Assembly (NCBI GenBank): GCA_019925795.1
Contig: CM034297.1
Span: 46,336,683-46,400,682 of the forward strand
DNA from: Dendrobium chrysotoxum
Lineage: Eukaryota > Streptophyta > Magnoliopsida > Asparagales > Orchidaceae
DNA: 64,000 nucleotides
Direction: 5' to 3'
In this document: piece after piece, positions 33,630 to 46,560 of the stretch
How the letters are laid out: each line of letters opens with the position of its first letter
Numbering within the stretch: the first letter of the stretch is position 1
The notes under the pieces: generated by a model
Seen by the model: the letters and a program-made list of their open reading frames with translations, nothing else
Told to the model about the DNA's origin: nothing
The model's database searches: none
Program-made: the position numbers and the translations under genes

Positions 33630-35990
33630 TTATTTAGTAGATCCTTGACTTGAATCAACTAAATATTCTTTGGGTATCACAATTATTCCATCTTTATAAT
33701 TCCTGTCAAGCCACTCTTTGAAGGTTATGAAATCTTCTAACTCATGGTCAAGATTTTGGAGATATACACAATACTTAGGTTGCCCTAGTTTGCCCATTTC
33801 CTCTAGTTTCTTAGGCTTAGGAAGCTTAAATCCTGGCTTGTTTGTGAGGCTTTTAAACATCTTCTAAATGCCTTCTTTCTTAAATGGATATGTTTTATTC
33901 TTGAAGTAGTTAAACATTTTCCTTTCTTAGTTATGGAGTCAAATAAGGTCAGGTTCTAGACTACTAATCACCATGGAGTCTGTTATACTATTGATACTGA
34001 GGAGGTCGACTCAAATTCTCTGCCTAAATATGCATTGGCTTTTCCCTTTATCAACTGTAGATGTTGACCCTAATTTCTTTTCCAACACCTTCTGAGGTTT
34101 CAATTTCTTCATTTTTAAAGGAGACTGAACTTTTAGTAATGGAAGCTAAGAAACTTCCTCTTGAAGGTTTGAAGCTTTAACTAATAACTTCTTGAAAGTC
34201 CTTATCATAAAGCCTTTAAGCAAGAAGGTAACCCGATCGTGAATATGTTTTAGAAGGATCTCTCTAGCATGTTGTTCTTATAGTTTTGGCTGATATCTCA
34301 TGCTAAGATTCCTCTATCTCAAGATATAATCTACTAAACTTTCACATTGTTTCATATTACCGATGGTGGTGTGATGCTTTAAAATGGCAAACCTCTTTAG
34401 AAATAACCCTTCTAATTAATTGAAAGTATGGATTAAACCTTTGGGCTGTTTAAAGTACCAATTAAATGTAATGACAGATAAACTACTAACAAATTATCAG
34501 AACAACAGTGCATCACTGTCTCCAGCATTAAAGAAACTAGCTCATAAATATACAAGATGTTGTTTAGGGTTCCCCGTGCTATCAAAACTTTTAAAATATG
34601 GAAGTACAAATCCTTTTGGATAAGGGACCAAGTCATATTTTTCTGGATATAGACTACCCTTTAGGATATAAAGTACCCTGAGATTTAGCTAGTGCTTCAT
34701 GGGCTTATTGCTCTACCATCTGCTTTATATATGCAGATTGTACTGATGGTGGTTCTACCTTCAAAGATTTATTTAATGGTTTTTTTTGTTCTTCTATCTT
34801 GATTTCCCTACTCCTATTACTAAGTTATATTAATTCATTAAGAGGAGATTTGACTTGAGTATCCAGGACAGGAGGCACTTTACCTTGCATGATGGAAATC
34901 ATAGCCATCATCTCCTCTAACTTCTTCTCCATCCTCAGAATTTACTCATCTTTTTCACTTAGTTGTAGTAAGCGTTGTTGAGTTGAATCTGCTAGATCTT
35001 CTTTGTACTCATTATCTGTAGTTCTTGCTTCTTCTTTACCCTTTTCTTTCTCTCTTTGTAGAGATGAATGAGTATCTATCATATTGACACTACCAGACAT
35101 CTCTTCATTCTTTTCTACATCTTTTGCAACTTCTTGTTCACTTATTTGATGGGTACTTTCTTTTAGATGATCCACCATCTCTTCGATTGATTTTCCTTCC
35201 ACATGATGCAGATCTATTGGAGTATACTCTCTAACATATGATGATTTAGCTATACATTTCCCTTTTCTTGATCTTTCCTCCACTCCATTATTTTTATGTG
35301 TCATTAACGCAGTTGGAGTAGCATTCATTTTAGGCTATCAAACCCTCTCCCCATCAGATAACAAGGTTGGCTAATTTGTGAACTTTACCCTCCTCTTATC
35401 AAAGTGACAAGATGATTCTCTACCTTGTAAATAATGTCGATAACCCTTGACGGATGTTAACGTAAAGAATGATTAGAATTTCTCACTGGAAAGTTTCTAG
35501 ATTGATTTGATGGTGGAGGTGATACAGGATTATGCCCTCAATGGGCTAATGCTCCATATCCCAAACGTTTTACTAAAGTATGTTGGCTGTGCTTATGGGT
35601 TGATGTTGCACAATGATTATGGTATGAGAACTTTCTTAATTTTTACCGATAATATATAAGAGAAGACTATCAACTCAGACCCATTTTTTGAAATTATACT
35701 CTTATCATAGTAAGTGGAGATGCTTCTCATCCTCTACTTGAGTGTGGTTATACTCTAGTAGAAATGGCATCCTTAACACTTCTCAGAAATTCACCCTTTG
35801 ACTGCCCATAACCAGTGGCACATTCATAAATTAATCCATTTAGCAGAGATTTAAATTTCCTTTTTCTTTCAGATAGAGAAGGTAAAATAAGAAATCTATG
35901 AAAGGGAGTGGGAGGAGAGTTTCCTATTCTTACTAGATTCTCTTCTCTAGTAGTAGTTAACAATGAATAAAAATGATTTCTATTTAACAA
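33630..35990 (-). pseudogene. gag: Tat-lineage gag relic
   Basis: The retrotransposon gag core is visible at about 34,150-34,400 on the minus strand (CESLVDYILR, then NLSMRYQPKL, then FLLKGFMIR), with a C-terminal KPKKLEEMGKLGQPKYCVYL block at 33,630-33,860. A charged, Glu/Lys-rich segment without known domain (34,942-35,328) and an unassigned short ORF (35,748-35,990) lie upstream. Frame breaks throughout. The start is not certain. Confidence 0.72.
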
Positions 35991-36883
35991 TGTAGGATTT
36001 GGTACTACTTCAGGAATCTTGAGATATATACATTAATTATCATCTTAGTAGCAGCTGTAATTAGAATGTCTTCTTTTAGTAATCTGAATTTCTCAGCCTT
36101 TCACCTCATATAATGATTCATGTTGTGGCATTGAGATTTAATCATCTCCTTAACTCCAGAAGATAACACCATCTCAAAATTTCCAAATACAAGGGTTTTG
36201 AAGGATAATAACAGACTTCCCCTTGCTCATGACAGGTGACTAAGGGAAAGTCAAATGAGGAAAGACCGTGGGATTTATAACTGCTAGTAACTGCGAGAGC
36301 TGTTATAGACCCACCCTCAATGTTAACTTGGAGAGGAATGACTTGATCGGAGCTTTAACAGTTGCCACCACTTCAGTCTATGGTGCAATGAATGAGAACT
36401 GTACATTCTCAAAACTTGTTCCAAACTTGATCTAAGTGTCCTCAGTAGAATAGGCAGGGGAATTTTTGAAATTAAAAATCAATTTGCTAGACATTTTATA
36501 TAATTTAACCAAAAATCTATTATAAATTACTAAACTTACTGAACTCAAACTCGATGCTGAATCAGAAGAACACATTGAACAGAATTTATTTGATCTCTAA
36601 GGAAAATTCTAGATAATTGATGATGGAAGTGAGATGATTTTGATGATATACCTTGAACCAAGAAAGACATGATTGTGAAGTGTAGATTTGGAAAGTGGAT
36701 TGATTGAGAGTTGAAGTTGAACTTGAGGTTGATGATTGAAGGAAAGATTGAAATTAAATTTTGAATATAATTATTGAAATCAAATTTTGATTATAATGAT
36801 TAAAAATACGTAACTCATTCACATGAATGATTGTATTATGAATTTAAAGTCTAATCTCTACTAAAGATGGGAAGTAAACCTAA
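35991..36883 (-). other. 5' leader of Tat element
   Basis: No confident coding signal. It lies between the gag relic and the PBS and is probably untranslated leader plus the decayed gag N-terminus. Confidence 0.45.
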
Positions 36884-36902
36884 TCCCCAGTAGAGTTGCT
36901 AG
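36884..36902 (-). promoter_or_regulatory. Candidate primer binding site of Tat element
   Basis: The minus strand carries TAGCAACTCTACTGGGGA, close to the TGGCGACTCCACTGGGGA found after the 5' LTR of many plant gypsy elements. The differences are G-to-A or C-to-T changes. I do not assign the tRNA. Confidence 0.6.
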
Positions 36903-36909
36903 AAAAATC

Positions 36910-38016
36910 TGTGAACAAAATAAATTTGTGTATGCCCACTAATTTGAGATTTATTATTTCTATAATTAAATTTGCATAATTAGTGTTAATTACCCTAAAA
37001 GATAAACTAACACTCATATTATTAACTTGAGAAAAGAAATAATTTATTTTCATATTTGAATTTGGTAAAGGTCATATGAAATTCATCCTGCAGGATAATA
37101 TTTATATACACCTATCAATTCAAATATGAAACTAACCTAGGATTAGCTTTAGTCTACATCCAGTTTACCCTATCATAGCAAATTAAGATAGGGTTTATTT
37201 TATACTGGAATCTTAGGTTCATATAGAGGCAAGCCCCTATAGTCGATTACATCTCTGATGAGAAAACTTTTGATTAAAGTGGAGACTAAACTCATTCTGG
37301 ATTTAAAATACATAAGAGTTTCCTTATATTTTTTGAAAATACTAATCATTCCCTAAAAAATAACATTAAATTTTGTAGAAAAAACATTTGAATTCTTTAT
37401 ACTTTTTCTAAAAGCAATGTGAGGTGTGTAAATACCTCTGGGCATATGCTTATTTGGAATGCACTGCAAGCTAAGAAGCTAATCCTTATGCAATCATCTT
37501 AGATGTAGAATATGATACAATCAACTTTATCTAAGAGTTCAAAGAAATAAATCTGAATCTGAATCAGTGACCCAGAATGAGTAAATTTGACTTTACGTAT
37601 AAATCACACTAACGATATGACTCACTAAAAATTCTACATTTTATCTTATTTAATTATCCTATCTAAATCTTCTAACTCCCAATTTTTTAAAGATATTTTA
37701 GCAACATAAGGGTCATATACCAACATGAAAGCGTAGCATCCTTTGAGAGCAATAAGGACCCTACTACCTTGCCCACATTGGGCATAAGAGTTTGTCTTAA
37801 CGTACATTGCATAAATAAAAATGTGTGCATGTATGTATGAATAAGTAAAAGGGTTGGTGTCTATAGTACCTAGTATCATATCATCCTAAAACTAGCATAT
37901 ATGTTCCTACAAAGTCTGGAACATGTACATCGAGGAAAATATTGGAAGATTCTACCCACTAATGCAAGCTACCACCCAACTGATATAATGCATGATGCAA
38001 TGTAAATAAAGGAAAG

Positions 38017-38095
<79 letters not shown>

Positions 38096-39412
38096 AGTAA
38101 CCTCCAAGGGAGAGGATATCATATTTTGGAGTCCCATTTGAATGTATAAGCAAATATCTTTAAATCTTTTAAAACTCAAGACACTGTACAAATCGATATA
38201 TATACAAATTATAATTTATAGGGATGTATATATATATACATCATTCTTAAGATCATTCTACTTTGACTATTACAAGAAATGTAAAACATATGAAATCATT
38301 AGGCAGTTAATAAAAAATGTGCAGGAGCAGTTGTGTAATAACCTAATGCTTCTAATGCAGACCTTAAAGAGCCTAAGTGCATCAACATAAATGTAAATAT
38401 GACATCCAGAGTGCTGAAAATAAATAAACAAACATAAGGTGCTCTCCATGCCACCTCGTAAGCAATTCAAACCATCGGCCTAGCCTAGGCCAAAATTAGT
38501 TATCCTAGCAAACCATATAGGGGTGTGAAGGGTGTGGCTTTGATATGTCCAATAAGAGTTTAATGTTTAAGTTGTATGAGTTTAAAGTGTTTATTTATTA
38601 AGGCCCAAAAGGGGTTATTTAATTAATGTTTATCTTGTATAAATTTGGATTTTATTTTTTAAATTTTAAATGGTTAAAGTTGATTGTTTAGTTTTAAAGG
38701 ATTTGTAAGTTAATAACCCCAAGAGCGGGAGCTACTGACCTACAAATCCTAAAGCTTATAATCACAACGCAATCATCCTCAATATAGGATAAATGATTAC
38801 GTAAAGCCTTTAAAGATTATTTGATGATTTATTAATGATAGAAAGAGGGGACCCCTTAATTTAATACACATGCTCTCCAAATAGAGTCAAACATGGTATA
38901 TAGGGTCAATGATTTATTAATGGTTCAAAGAACCCTCAATCTAATGTGTTTGTGTCTTCCTGAAATGAGTTGTACACAACACATGGGGTCTTTTGATTAT
39001 TTTAAATACATTGAGGCCTTGAAATCAAATGCTAAAATGCTCTCCAAATGGAGTCAAGCATGAAGCATAAAGACTTTTATTTATTTAATCAATATTAATT
39101 ATCAAATTTATTTGATTAAAATAAATTTTAACTAAACTTAACCAAACAAATTATTAAACTAATTTGGTTTAAATGATTTAAAATTTAATTATAATTTTCT
39201 AATTATTATCAGATTACTTAGAATTTTTAATTAATTATTGAATTTTAATTAATTATTAATTAAATATTAATAAATTATATTCAAAATCTTATTTAATTTC
39301 AAATTAATAACCTATAATTTTATTTTATTTTTATTTAAATTTATTATGTTTATTTGAATTATATTTATTTAATTATGTTCAAAATTAGATTTTATTCAAT
39401 TATTAAATAGCT
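36910..39412 (-). repeat. 5' LTR of Tat element
   Basis: Inner end at about 36,910 (minus strand ends TTGTTCACA, just before the PBS). Outer end is placed where similarity with the left LTR stops (39,412). About 2.5 kb, longer than the left copy because the inner 0.8 kb (36,910-37,715) has no counterpart there. Contains a TA microsatellite. Confidence 0.72.
38021..38092. repeat. TA dinucleotide microsatellite in Tat 5' LTR
   Basis: About 36 TA units. ORFs rich in Tyr-Ile across it are artefacts. It replaces about 190 bases present in the left LTR. Confidence 0.95.
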
Positions 39413-39988
39413 TTTATTCTTGGATCTTGAAACCTGGATAAATTTAGCTCTTATGCAAGGTGGTATTAATGTCCAAAATATGATAGAAATACTCATAAAA
39501 AGGTATTATGATGTACTTCTAAGAGACATTCCATATATTAAATAGATGTCCTAGAAGGATAAGCTGATTCCTTGGTACATTGTCTAGAGGAATCTTGTGA
39601 ATGAAGTTGAAGCCAAAGGGGAATACTAAAATGATATTTATGTAGTGTCATCATGGTTAAAACTATGATTAATTATGAAATTACGATGTAAAATGAGAAT
39701 TTGTAATATGTGTATGATCAAGGTGGTAGTGTAATACGAGGAATATCCATGAGGCTGCTATTTCCCATGATGATTAAGAGCAGAAAAATAGAGCATTATA
39801 CATCTTTAAAAAGTTATGGGTTACTATAGCATATAATAAATGAGGAATAGATGAGGGGTTCTACATTGATAATTGTAATGTTGTAGAATTCATAATGATA
39901 ACATGAGAATGCTCTGAGATTTAGTGAATTGGCAATTAATGTTGAATGCACTGCTAATTAAAGATGATCTTCAGTGTTAGGAGGCATT
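39413..39988 (+). pseudogene. Coding-like relic of unknown identity, cut by an LTR element
   Basis: On the plus strand a frame from about 39,420 reads with few stops: LDLETWINLALMQGG, then a run ending YYDVLLRDIPYIK, then a stop and a further stretch with VNEVEAKGEY. The composition looks protein-like and not like random AT-rich sequence, but I recognise no family. It sits between the Tat 5' LTR and the target site of the gag-only element. The following sequence may resume at 45,257. It could equally be part of the older element into which the Tat copy inserted. Confidence 0.3.
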
Positions 39989-39993
39989 CATGG
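39989..39993. repeat. Target site duplication CATGG, left
   Basis: CATGG directly before the first LTR. Repeated at 45,252-45,256. Confidence 0.85.
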
Positions 39994-41827
39994 TGTAATA
40001 CCCCAAAATCAAATTTTGAAGAATTATCTATTTTATCTTTTTAATTAATAAACTAGAGCTTCTAAATAATAAATATGTATATCCAATGAAAGCAACTAAT
40101 AATTACATACCTTAAAATATTATACTATATTCATTCTTTCAAAATTAATATATAATACCAGGAGATCAGTACAATCACTAATCTATCATAAACTCCTTAC
40201 TACAAAAAATAATGAAAAATATAGAACAAAATCTAAAAAAAAATTGAGGATCTCCCTAATCCCTTCCGAGATCTAAAATCATTTAAATCACATATAATAA
40301 GCTAAAAAGCCTAACAGGAAAATCAAAACTCTATCACTACTTTTAATGCAAGGCAAAAGAATCAACATGTATATTTAGTTCTAGTCAATATCAATCATTA
40401 TTTAATATGGATAATAAATATCTTAAAAATTAATAATAAAATTAATATAATCAATGAAATCAAAAGAAATCCATCAAATAATAAGACATACGGTAAAGAG
40501 TACTATAACTCAATGAATCATGTTAGTATGTTATTCTATATTGTATCAATATTAATGCTAGTATGAGCTATCAATCTGTCAATCAATTTAATATAATATT
40601 ACGTAAATATCATCATGAGTACAATTATAAAAAGTAAGGCATGACTTTCATCTTTAATGTGATATTTTTAATATCTTTACCCCAAATGTTTCTCAGCTGG
40701 TCATCAATCATATTAATTATTACTTATTTAATTAATCAATTATTATTACATATGACTTTCAATAATCATTAAGAGTCATCACCCTCTGCCCATCGATATA
40801 ATTTGGTCAATCAGTTACAAGCTAAAACTAGGATTACACCAGAAACCTTTTACTTAAAGAAAAGTCTGTCGGCCCACCCTCCTGTGTAGGGTATTATATT
40901 CTAAGAGCCAACTCATATTCATTATAGTGTTAAAAATTAGTTTTTCTTGCTTACATGCAAATGCTATCTTTTTTATGAAATATAGGTCAATAACACATAT
41001 GAAATGCATAAATATATAAATACAGGGAAATATATCAAATTTGTATACTATACATTTACTTTAAAAAAATCATATCTTTCAATTTAATAAGTGAAAATTC
41101 AATATATTACAGTCAAAATGCTCATATTGACGAGATCTATCACATACAAAAAGTTATGCGATGAAAATTTTATCAATACAAACTTATCCTCATTTTTAGG
41201 TAACGAAAATACAAATTTAATAAAAAAAATACAAAAAATATAAAATTATTGAAATCAAAGATAGAGTAATTATTCCTTAATGTGAGATGAGAAATTTTTT
41301 CATAGGCTCGAAGGACAAAAATAGCACCGTGACCATCGAAACTAAGTTTTATTTTTCCCTCTTTTTTCTCTCAAATTTTTTTAACCTGGTCTCTATTGCC
41401 AAAATGAATAGGGAAAGAAAATATTAAAAGCTTATTTAATGAATTCTATAAAGTGGTTTAAGATATTTCTAATAAAATAATAATATAATTTTATTTAATT
41501 ATATAATTTAATCAATTATCAATATAAAATTCATATAAATTTTTTGATGACTTCAAAAATTATAGAAAAATATTCATAAAATAAACTATTTTATTTAGAA
41601 AATATTGATGAAATTAGTTTGCAAAACATATACTTGTCGGTCCCAAAATCTCCACTTGTACCGACAGGTATCAACTTTTTAAGGATTTGAACCAGTGCAA
41701 AAAAATTATAAAAAATTTAATGTAATTAAAATACTATAATATAAATGCTATGACAATGCCGGTTTTCAAATTTGACTTAAAATGACTCCTAAAAAAATCC
41801 ATTTGGTTTAAAATACAAGCTATTACA
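39994..41827 (-). repeat. 3' LTR of gag-only element
   Basis: TGTAATACCCCAAAATC at one end, GCTATTACA at the other. Matches 43,439-45,251 throughout. Confidence 0.88.
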
Positions 41828-41840
41828 ATCTCTCCACCTA
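41828..41840 (-). promoter_or_regulatory. Polypurine tract of gag-only element
   Basis: The minus strand reads AGGTGGAGAGAT immediately before the TG of the 3' LTR. Confidence 0.75.
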
Positions 41841-42349
41841 GAAAAATGTCACCCTTGACATTTTTATGGACAAAACAGATCAATAAAGATAAATTCAATT
41901 TTTTTAACTCATCAAAACAAATTAATGTGATTCAAAATCAATATCAAAATAAATAAATCAATTGAAATCTATTCAAAATCTCTAAAATAATACATGTAAT
42001 CAATCATGTGTTTATTCAAATCAATCATACTCCCACATATCATTCAAGTACAATATACTATGCAAATTATTAATTAATTAATTCAAGGTTTGAAAAATTC
42101 TCTAGTGGATTCTCTAGGTGCATTATTATCCTCTTACTGGATCAAACTATAAACTCTAGGTCATACAGGCGATAGAGTTGGTGTAACAGACTGTGTAGGT
42201 TTTCTTTGACTTTCAACTACCCTTCTTCCATCTATCCTGCTCATTGACCCTTCACTGTATTCTCTTGATCCTATGATCCTCTATCTATAGCGTTATCTGG
42301 CTTACTTCCCCCTGAATTTGGATCTCATCCCCTATCATTGTAGTAGACA
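41841..42349 (-). other. Internal noncoding segment between gag and PPT
   Basis: About 500 bases with no pol-type motif on either strand. In an autonomous relative, protease to integrase would lie here. Confidence 0.6.
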
Positions 42350-43263
42350 ATCAGTCATCTAGTGTCCTCACTGCCCACATCTAAAACACTTCCAATCATA
42401 AAAAAAAAACACTATCCACTATATCTCTTACCACATCGGGCACATTCCTATACACCTACACTGGACTCAGATGTAGATCCTTTCATGATGTCTAAAAATC
42501 TATATGTCTTTTCATAACTCTCGCTCATGTTTATGTCATCTCCTGATCTCTTCTTGTTTATATCCTGTCTGAACAGTGGAATGGCCAAGTCATTCTCCAC
42601 TAGTCTTGTTCTCTCAACAAGCTCTGAAAACTCTTGAATCATCAGTAGAACAAGTGAATGCTTCAATTCATCCTTCAATTCTCTCAAAAACCTGTAGCAT
42701 TTTTTATCAACAGTATTGAATAGTTGAGATACAAACCTGGCCAGTGCAATAAATTCTACCTCATACTGCATCAAAGTTTTATTCCCCTGCTCCAATTTCA
42801 TGAAAGCCTGTTGCATCTGTTATCACACTAATGAAGGTACAAAATGGTCTATGAAGATAATAACAAACTCTATCTAGGTGATCTTTGCATTCATCTTTCC
42901 TTGGAATTTCTCTCTTTGCTATCCAATTCATCATCTCTTAGCTTCTCCTTCAAAGAGGAACACTATAAGTGGTACTTTTCTATTCTCTGAGCACTATATG
43001 TTGTCAAATATATTCTCTATCCTTAATAACCAACCCTCCGCTACCTGTGGCTCTTTAACACTCTTAAATAATGGTGACTTTAACTTATAGAACATATGGA
43101 GATGTTTGTCCTCTTTTGATTCCTTTTATCCCATATGTCTACTCTAAGCATCACTAATAGCATGTGCAAGTATGCTGGCTAACTGCATCAAACTATTAGA
43201 ACTCACTAGAGCTGTTGCTATAGCACTCTGTCCATTCTATGTATCCTGATTGATAATGTCCAT
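42350..43263 (-). pseudogene. gag: Chromovirus-like gag with CCHC-type knuckles, broken
   Basis: Nucleocapsid/capsid relic. From the ATG at 43,263 the minus strand shows MDIINQ, then an FYKLKSPLF stretch and VAEGWLLRIENIF (about 43,010-43,080), typical of the start of gypsy gag. After several stops comes an open frame at 42,448-42,816 with LEQGNKTLMQYEVEFIALAR and an FRELKDELKHSL region. Further on, CARCGKRYSG and WKCFRCGQ (about 42,360-42,440) form the double zinc motif seen in Tekay/Del chromovirus gag. Best match by pattern is chromovirus gag, not Tat. Stops in the N-terminal half and in the knuckle region make it non-functional. Confidence 0.83.
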
Positions 43264-43424
43264 CTATTCACTAATAAAATTCTCTTTCCTAATAAATAAC
43301 ACACAAACTCAATATGCAATTCATTATATTAAATGCAAAAATGACAAATATGTACTATCCAACTTCTACCCCACTCAGAATAACTTCCTATAGATCTGGT
43401 TATAATCTAACTCTTCTAATAATC

Positions 43425-43436
43425 TCTCTGATATTA
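43425..43436 (-). promoter_or_regulatory. Primer binding site of gag-only element, degenerate Met-tRNA type
   Basis: The minus strand just inside the LTR contains TAATATCAGAGA, resembling TGGTATCAGAGC with several changes. Confidence 0.6.
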
Positions 43437-43438
43437 AT

Positions 43439-45251
43439 TGTAACGCCCTAAAATTAAATTTGGAAGAATTATCTATTTTATATTTTTAATTAATTAATAA
43501 AGGCTTTTAAATAAGTAGTGAAAATAATTAACAATTATATACCTCAAAATAGTACACTATATTTATTTTTCAATATTAATATACAATAACCAGGATTTTC
43601 AATATAATTACTAATTTATCACAAACTCTTGACCAAAAAAATATAACAAAATCTAAAAAAAATCTGAGGATCTCTTTCAACCTCACTCCAACTGGTCATT
43701 ACCCCTTTCATGAACTAAAATCATTTAAATCACATATAATGAGCTAAAAAACTTAGTATGAAAACTAAAACTCTATCACTACTTTCAATCCAAGGCAAAA
43801 GAATTAACATGTATATTCAGTTTTAGTCAATGTCAATTATTATTTAATATGGGTGAAAAATATCTCAAAAATCAATAATAAAATTAATATGATCAGTGAA
43901 ATAAAAAAAATCTATCAAATAATAAGATATATGATAAATAGTAGTATCACCCAATGAATCATGTCAATATGCTATGCTATGTATATCAATATTAATGCTA
44001 GTATGAGCTATCAATCTATCAATCAGTTTAATGTACCATCAGGTAAATATCATCATGTATAAAATTATGAAAAGTAAGGCATGACTTTCAACTTTAGTGT
44101 AGTGTTTTTCAATATTATTATCCCAACTGCTTCTTAGTTGGTCATCAGTCATATTAATTATTACTTGTTCAATTAATCAATTATTATTACAACTGACTTT
44201 CAATAAACATTAAGAGTCGTCACCCTTTACTGGTTAATGTAATTCGAGCAATCGGTTACAGGCTACAACTAAGATTGCTCCATAAATCTATTATTTAAAG
44301 GAAAGCTATCAGGTCCTCCTGTCTGTACAGGATATTATATTTTAAGAGTCAACTCATACTCATTATAGTGTTAACAATTAGCCTTTCTTGCTTACATGCA
44401 AATGTTATCTTTTTTATGCAATGAAGTTAATATCATATATAAAATGCAAAAATATATAAATACAGAAAAATCTATCAAATTTGTACACTATACATTTACT
44501 TCAAAAAATTATATCTTTTAATTTAACCAGTGAAAATTCAATATATTACAGTCAAAATGCTCATATTAACGAGATTTATCATATAGAAAAAGTTATGCAG
44601 TGAAAGTTTATGAATACAAACTTATTCTCATTTTTCGGTAACGAAAATATAAATTTGATCAGAAAAATATCAAAAGTATAAAATTATTGAAATCAGAGAT
44701 AAGGTAATTATTTCCTATAGTGGGACGAGTAATTTTTCTAACAGGCTTGACGGACAAAACAAGCACCGGACCTTCAAAACTAAGTTTTCTTTTTCTCTCT
44801 CTCCTCACTTTTCTCTTAAATTTTACTAATCTACTCTTTGTTGCCAAAATGAATAGGGAAAAAATATTAAAAGCTTATTTGATGAATTTTATAAAGTGGT
44901 TTAAGAAATTTCTAATAATATAATATTATTTAATTATAAAATTTAATTAATTATTAATATAAAATTCATATAAATTCTTTTATGACTTCAAAAATTATTT
45001 TAAAATATTTATAAAATAAATTATTTTATTTAAAAAAATATTTGTAAAATCAATTTGCAAAACGGACACTTGTTGGTCCTCTACCTACAAGCATCAATTT
45101 TTTAAGGATTTGCACGAGAGCCAAAAAATTATGAAAAAATTCATGTAATTAAAATATTTCAATATAAATACTATAGAGAAGACGATTTTTAAATTTGACT
45201 TAAAATGACTCCTAAAAAAAATCTATTAAGTTTAAAATATAGGTTATTACA
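43439..45251 (-). repeat. 5' LTR of gag-only element
   Basis: TGTAACGCCCTAAAATT at the inner end and GGTTATTACA at the outer end. Aligns with 39,994-41,827. Confidence 0.88.
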
Positions 45252-45256
45252 CATGG
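45252..45256. repeat. Target site duplication CATGG, right
   Basis: Same five bases as 39,989-39,993. Confidence 0.85.
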
Positions 45257-45689
45257 AGAGACTTGAAAGTAAATCCTCAAAAGCTACCTCTAAGCTAACA
45301 ATAAGAGGCTTCTCAAGAGAACTATCCCTAGAGAACCATTCCAATAGCAAAAGAGACTTAAATGCTTGAAATAAATGATTATGCCATGTATGTGGTCCAA
45401 ATATAAGGCATAAATGAACTTGATTGATTGCACAATTTTTGTGAATAATAAAGTACATATGACATGATAACAAATATATATGATATTAGAGATCAAATAA
45501 AAAAATGTCCAAAACACCACAATTTTCAACACATTCTAGAAAATACAAAGCTACCAACATCAACAAAAAGTTAAGCCAAATTGATTCGAGAAATGCAAGA
45601 AAAAACCAACACATGATTCCAACATAACCAAATGATTAGAGTTATTAAGTAATTCTTATATATGTGCATATGCCTTTAAGGTACCTAGT
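45257..45689. other. Flank of gag-only element, unassigned
   Basis: Continues the sequence interrupted at 39,993. Short minus-strand ORFs are present but carry no motif I know. Confidence 0.35.
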
Positions 45690-46560
45690 AGGTGGTTGAC
45701 AGGTCGTGACAAGAGTACTTGCTTAGCAAGCTCCATAGTGGAGCTCGTCCAAGGATCATTAAGATTCCACTCGTTAGAAAGCACTAAGAGAAGTTGCTCC
45801 TTAAAGGGGGAATCAAGGGGTCCTCATGGATCACGAGAGTCACCATATAAAAGAAGATTGGTCGTCAGAGCTACTTGTCATCATCCACGGTGGGGTGCCA
45901 TCATTCATGCTTGGCACTATATTTATAGGAAAGCACCTACTTGGGATCTTTTATTGCCCTACCACAATCAACCAACCATGGAGCTTATCTTCCCTGTAAT
46001 TAAATCTCACTCGCCCTCTTCTCTAGGCAATCTGAAACACCAACATAGGTCGCAGGTGGCTATAGGAACCTTACTAGTTAGGGCTCCCTCCAACTCAATA
46101 CTCACTAATAGACTTGCCTGTGCACACTTGCTCGTACACACTGGGCACCATCAAATTCACCTAAAGATAGATTATCAAGTTTGTGCATAACCATTTTCGT
46201 TTCATATAGTTAGGAGGTAATACATGTCTAATGAATTATGTACTAAGAGTCATTAAAATATTCTATTTTCTATTTCTTTGTAGGTGTAACATTTTTTTGT
46301 ATCCCTCATATCCCTATAAATAAAGGGTGAAGAGGAATCTTTTGGATTTTTTGATTCTTTGAGATCTTCACCACGTATACTTGATAGTTATTACTCTCTC
46401 CAATCTCACATATATATTTTTGGTCATTTATTTAGAGTTTGTCTACTAGTAGAGTCAATTGTCATCTATAGATAAATTTGATTTCAATGATTCTTATCTA
46501 TAAATAATTTCAAAAAAAAAAATATTTATACCTTATAAGACTGTCTTCCACAATGTATAG
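45690..46560 (+). repeat. Possible LTR remnant with TATA box
   Basis: Higher GC than its surroundings. A CCCTATAAATAAAGGG TATA-like motif near 46,310 is followed by a T- and C-rich leader, as at the U3-R border of many plant LTRs. The 164-residue ORF at 45,696-46,190 has no domain and biased composition, so I treat it as accidental. No paired LTR or PBS seen, so a solo or partial LTR is the best guess. Confidence 0.35.

Larger units (their letters stand above)
21533..39412 (-). mobile_element. Large Ty3/gypsy Tat-lineage retrotransposon, decayed
   Basis: About 17.9 kb. Direct repeats 21,533-23,328 and 37,716-39,412 match over 1.7-1.8 kb and flank a minus-strand internal region in the order gag, protease, RT, RNase H, additional RNase H, integrase, then a long 3' noncoding region. 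The second RNase H before integrase, the tandem repeats in the 3' noncoding region and the size are Tat traits (Ogre, Retand, Grande relatives). The inner 0.8 kb of the left LTR is absent, and I could not identify a target site duplication. Confidence 0.82.
39994..45251 (-). mobile_element. Gag-only gypsy-type LTR retrotransposon (TR-GAG-like, non-autonomous)
   Basis: A 5.26-kb element bounded by CATGG duplications. Two direct LTRs of about 1.83 and 1.81 kb begin TGTAAY and end ATTACA, and a 1.6-kb internal region lies between them. The internal region has a Met-tRNA-like PBS at its right end, a gag relic and a purine tract at its left end, all in minus orientation. No protease, RT, RNase H or integrase motif is visible, and there is no room for them. 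This structure fits the described TR-GAG class, which depends on an autonomous partner. The LTRs differ at many positions, so the insertion is old. Confidence 0.87.

Noticed and set aside
37952..38191. Tyr/Ile repeat proteins at 37,952-38,191 and similar at 53,298-53,582
   Set aside because: Translation of TA microsatellites.
45696..46190. 164-residue ORF as a host gene
   Set aside because: No domain, His/Ser-rich composition, and followed by an LTR-like TATA and leader. More likely noncoding LTR sequence.
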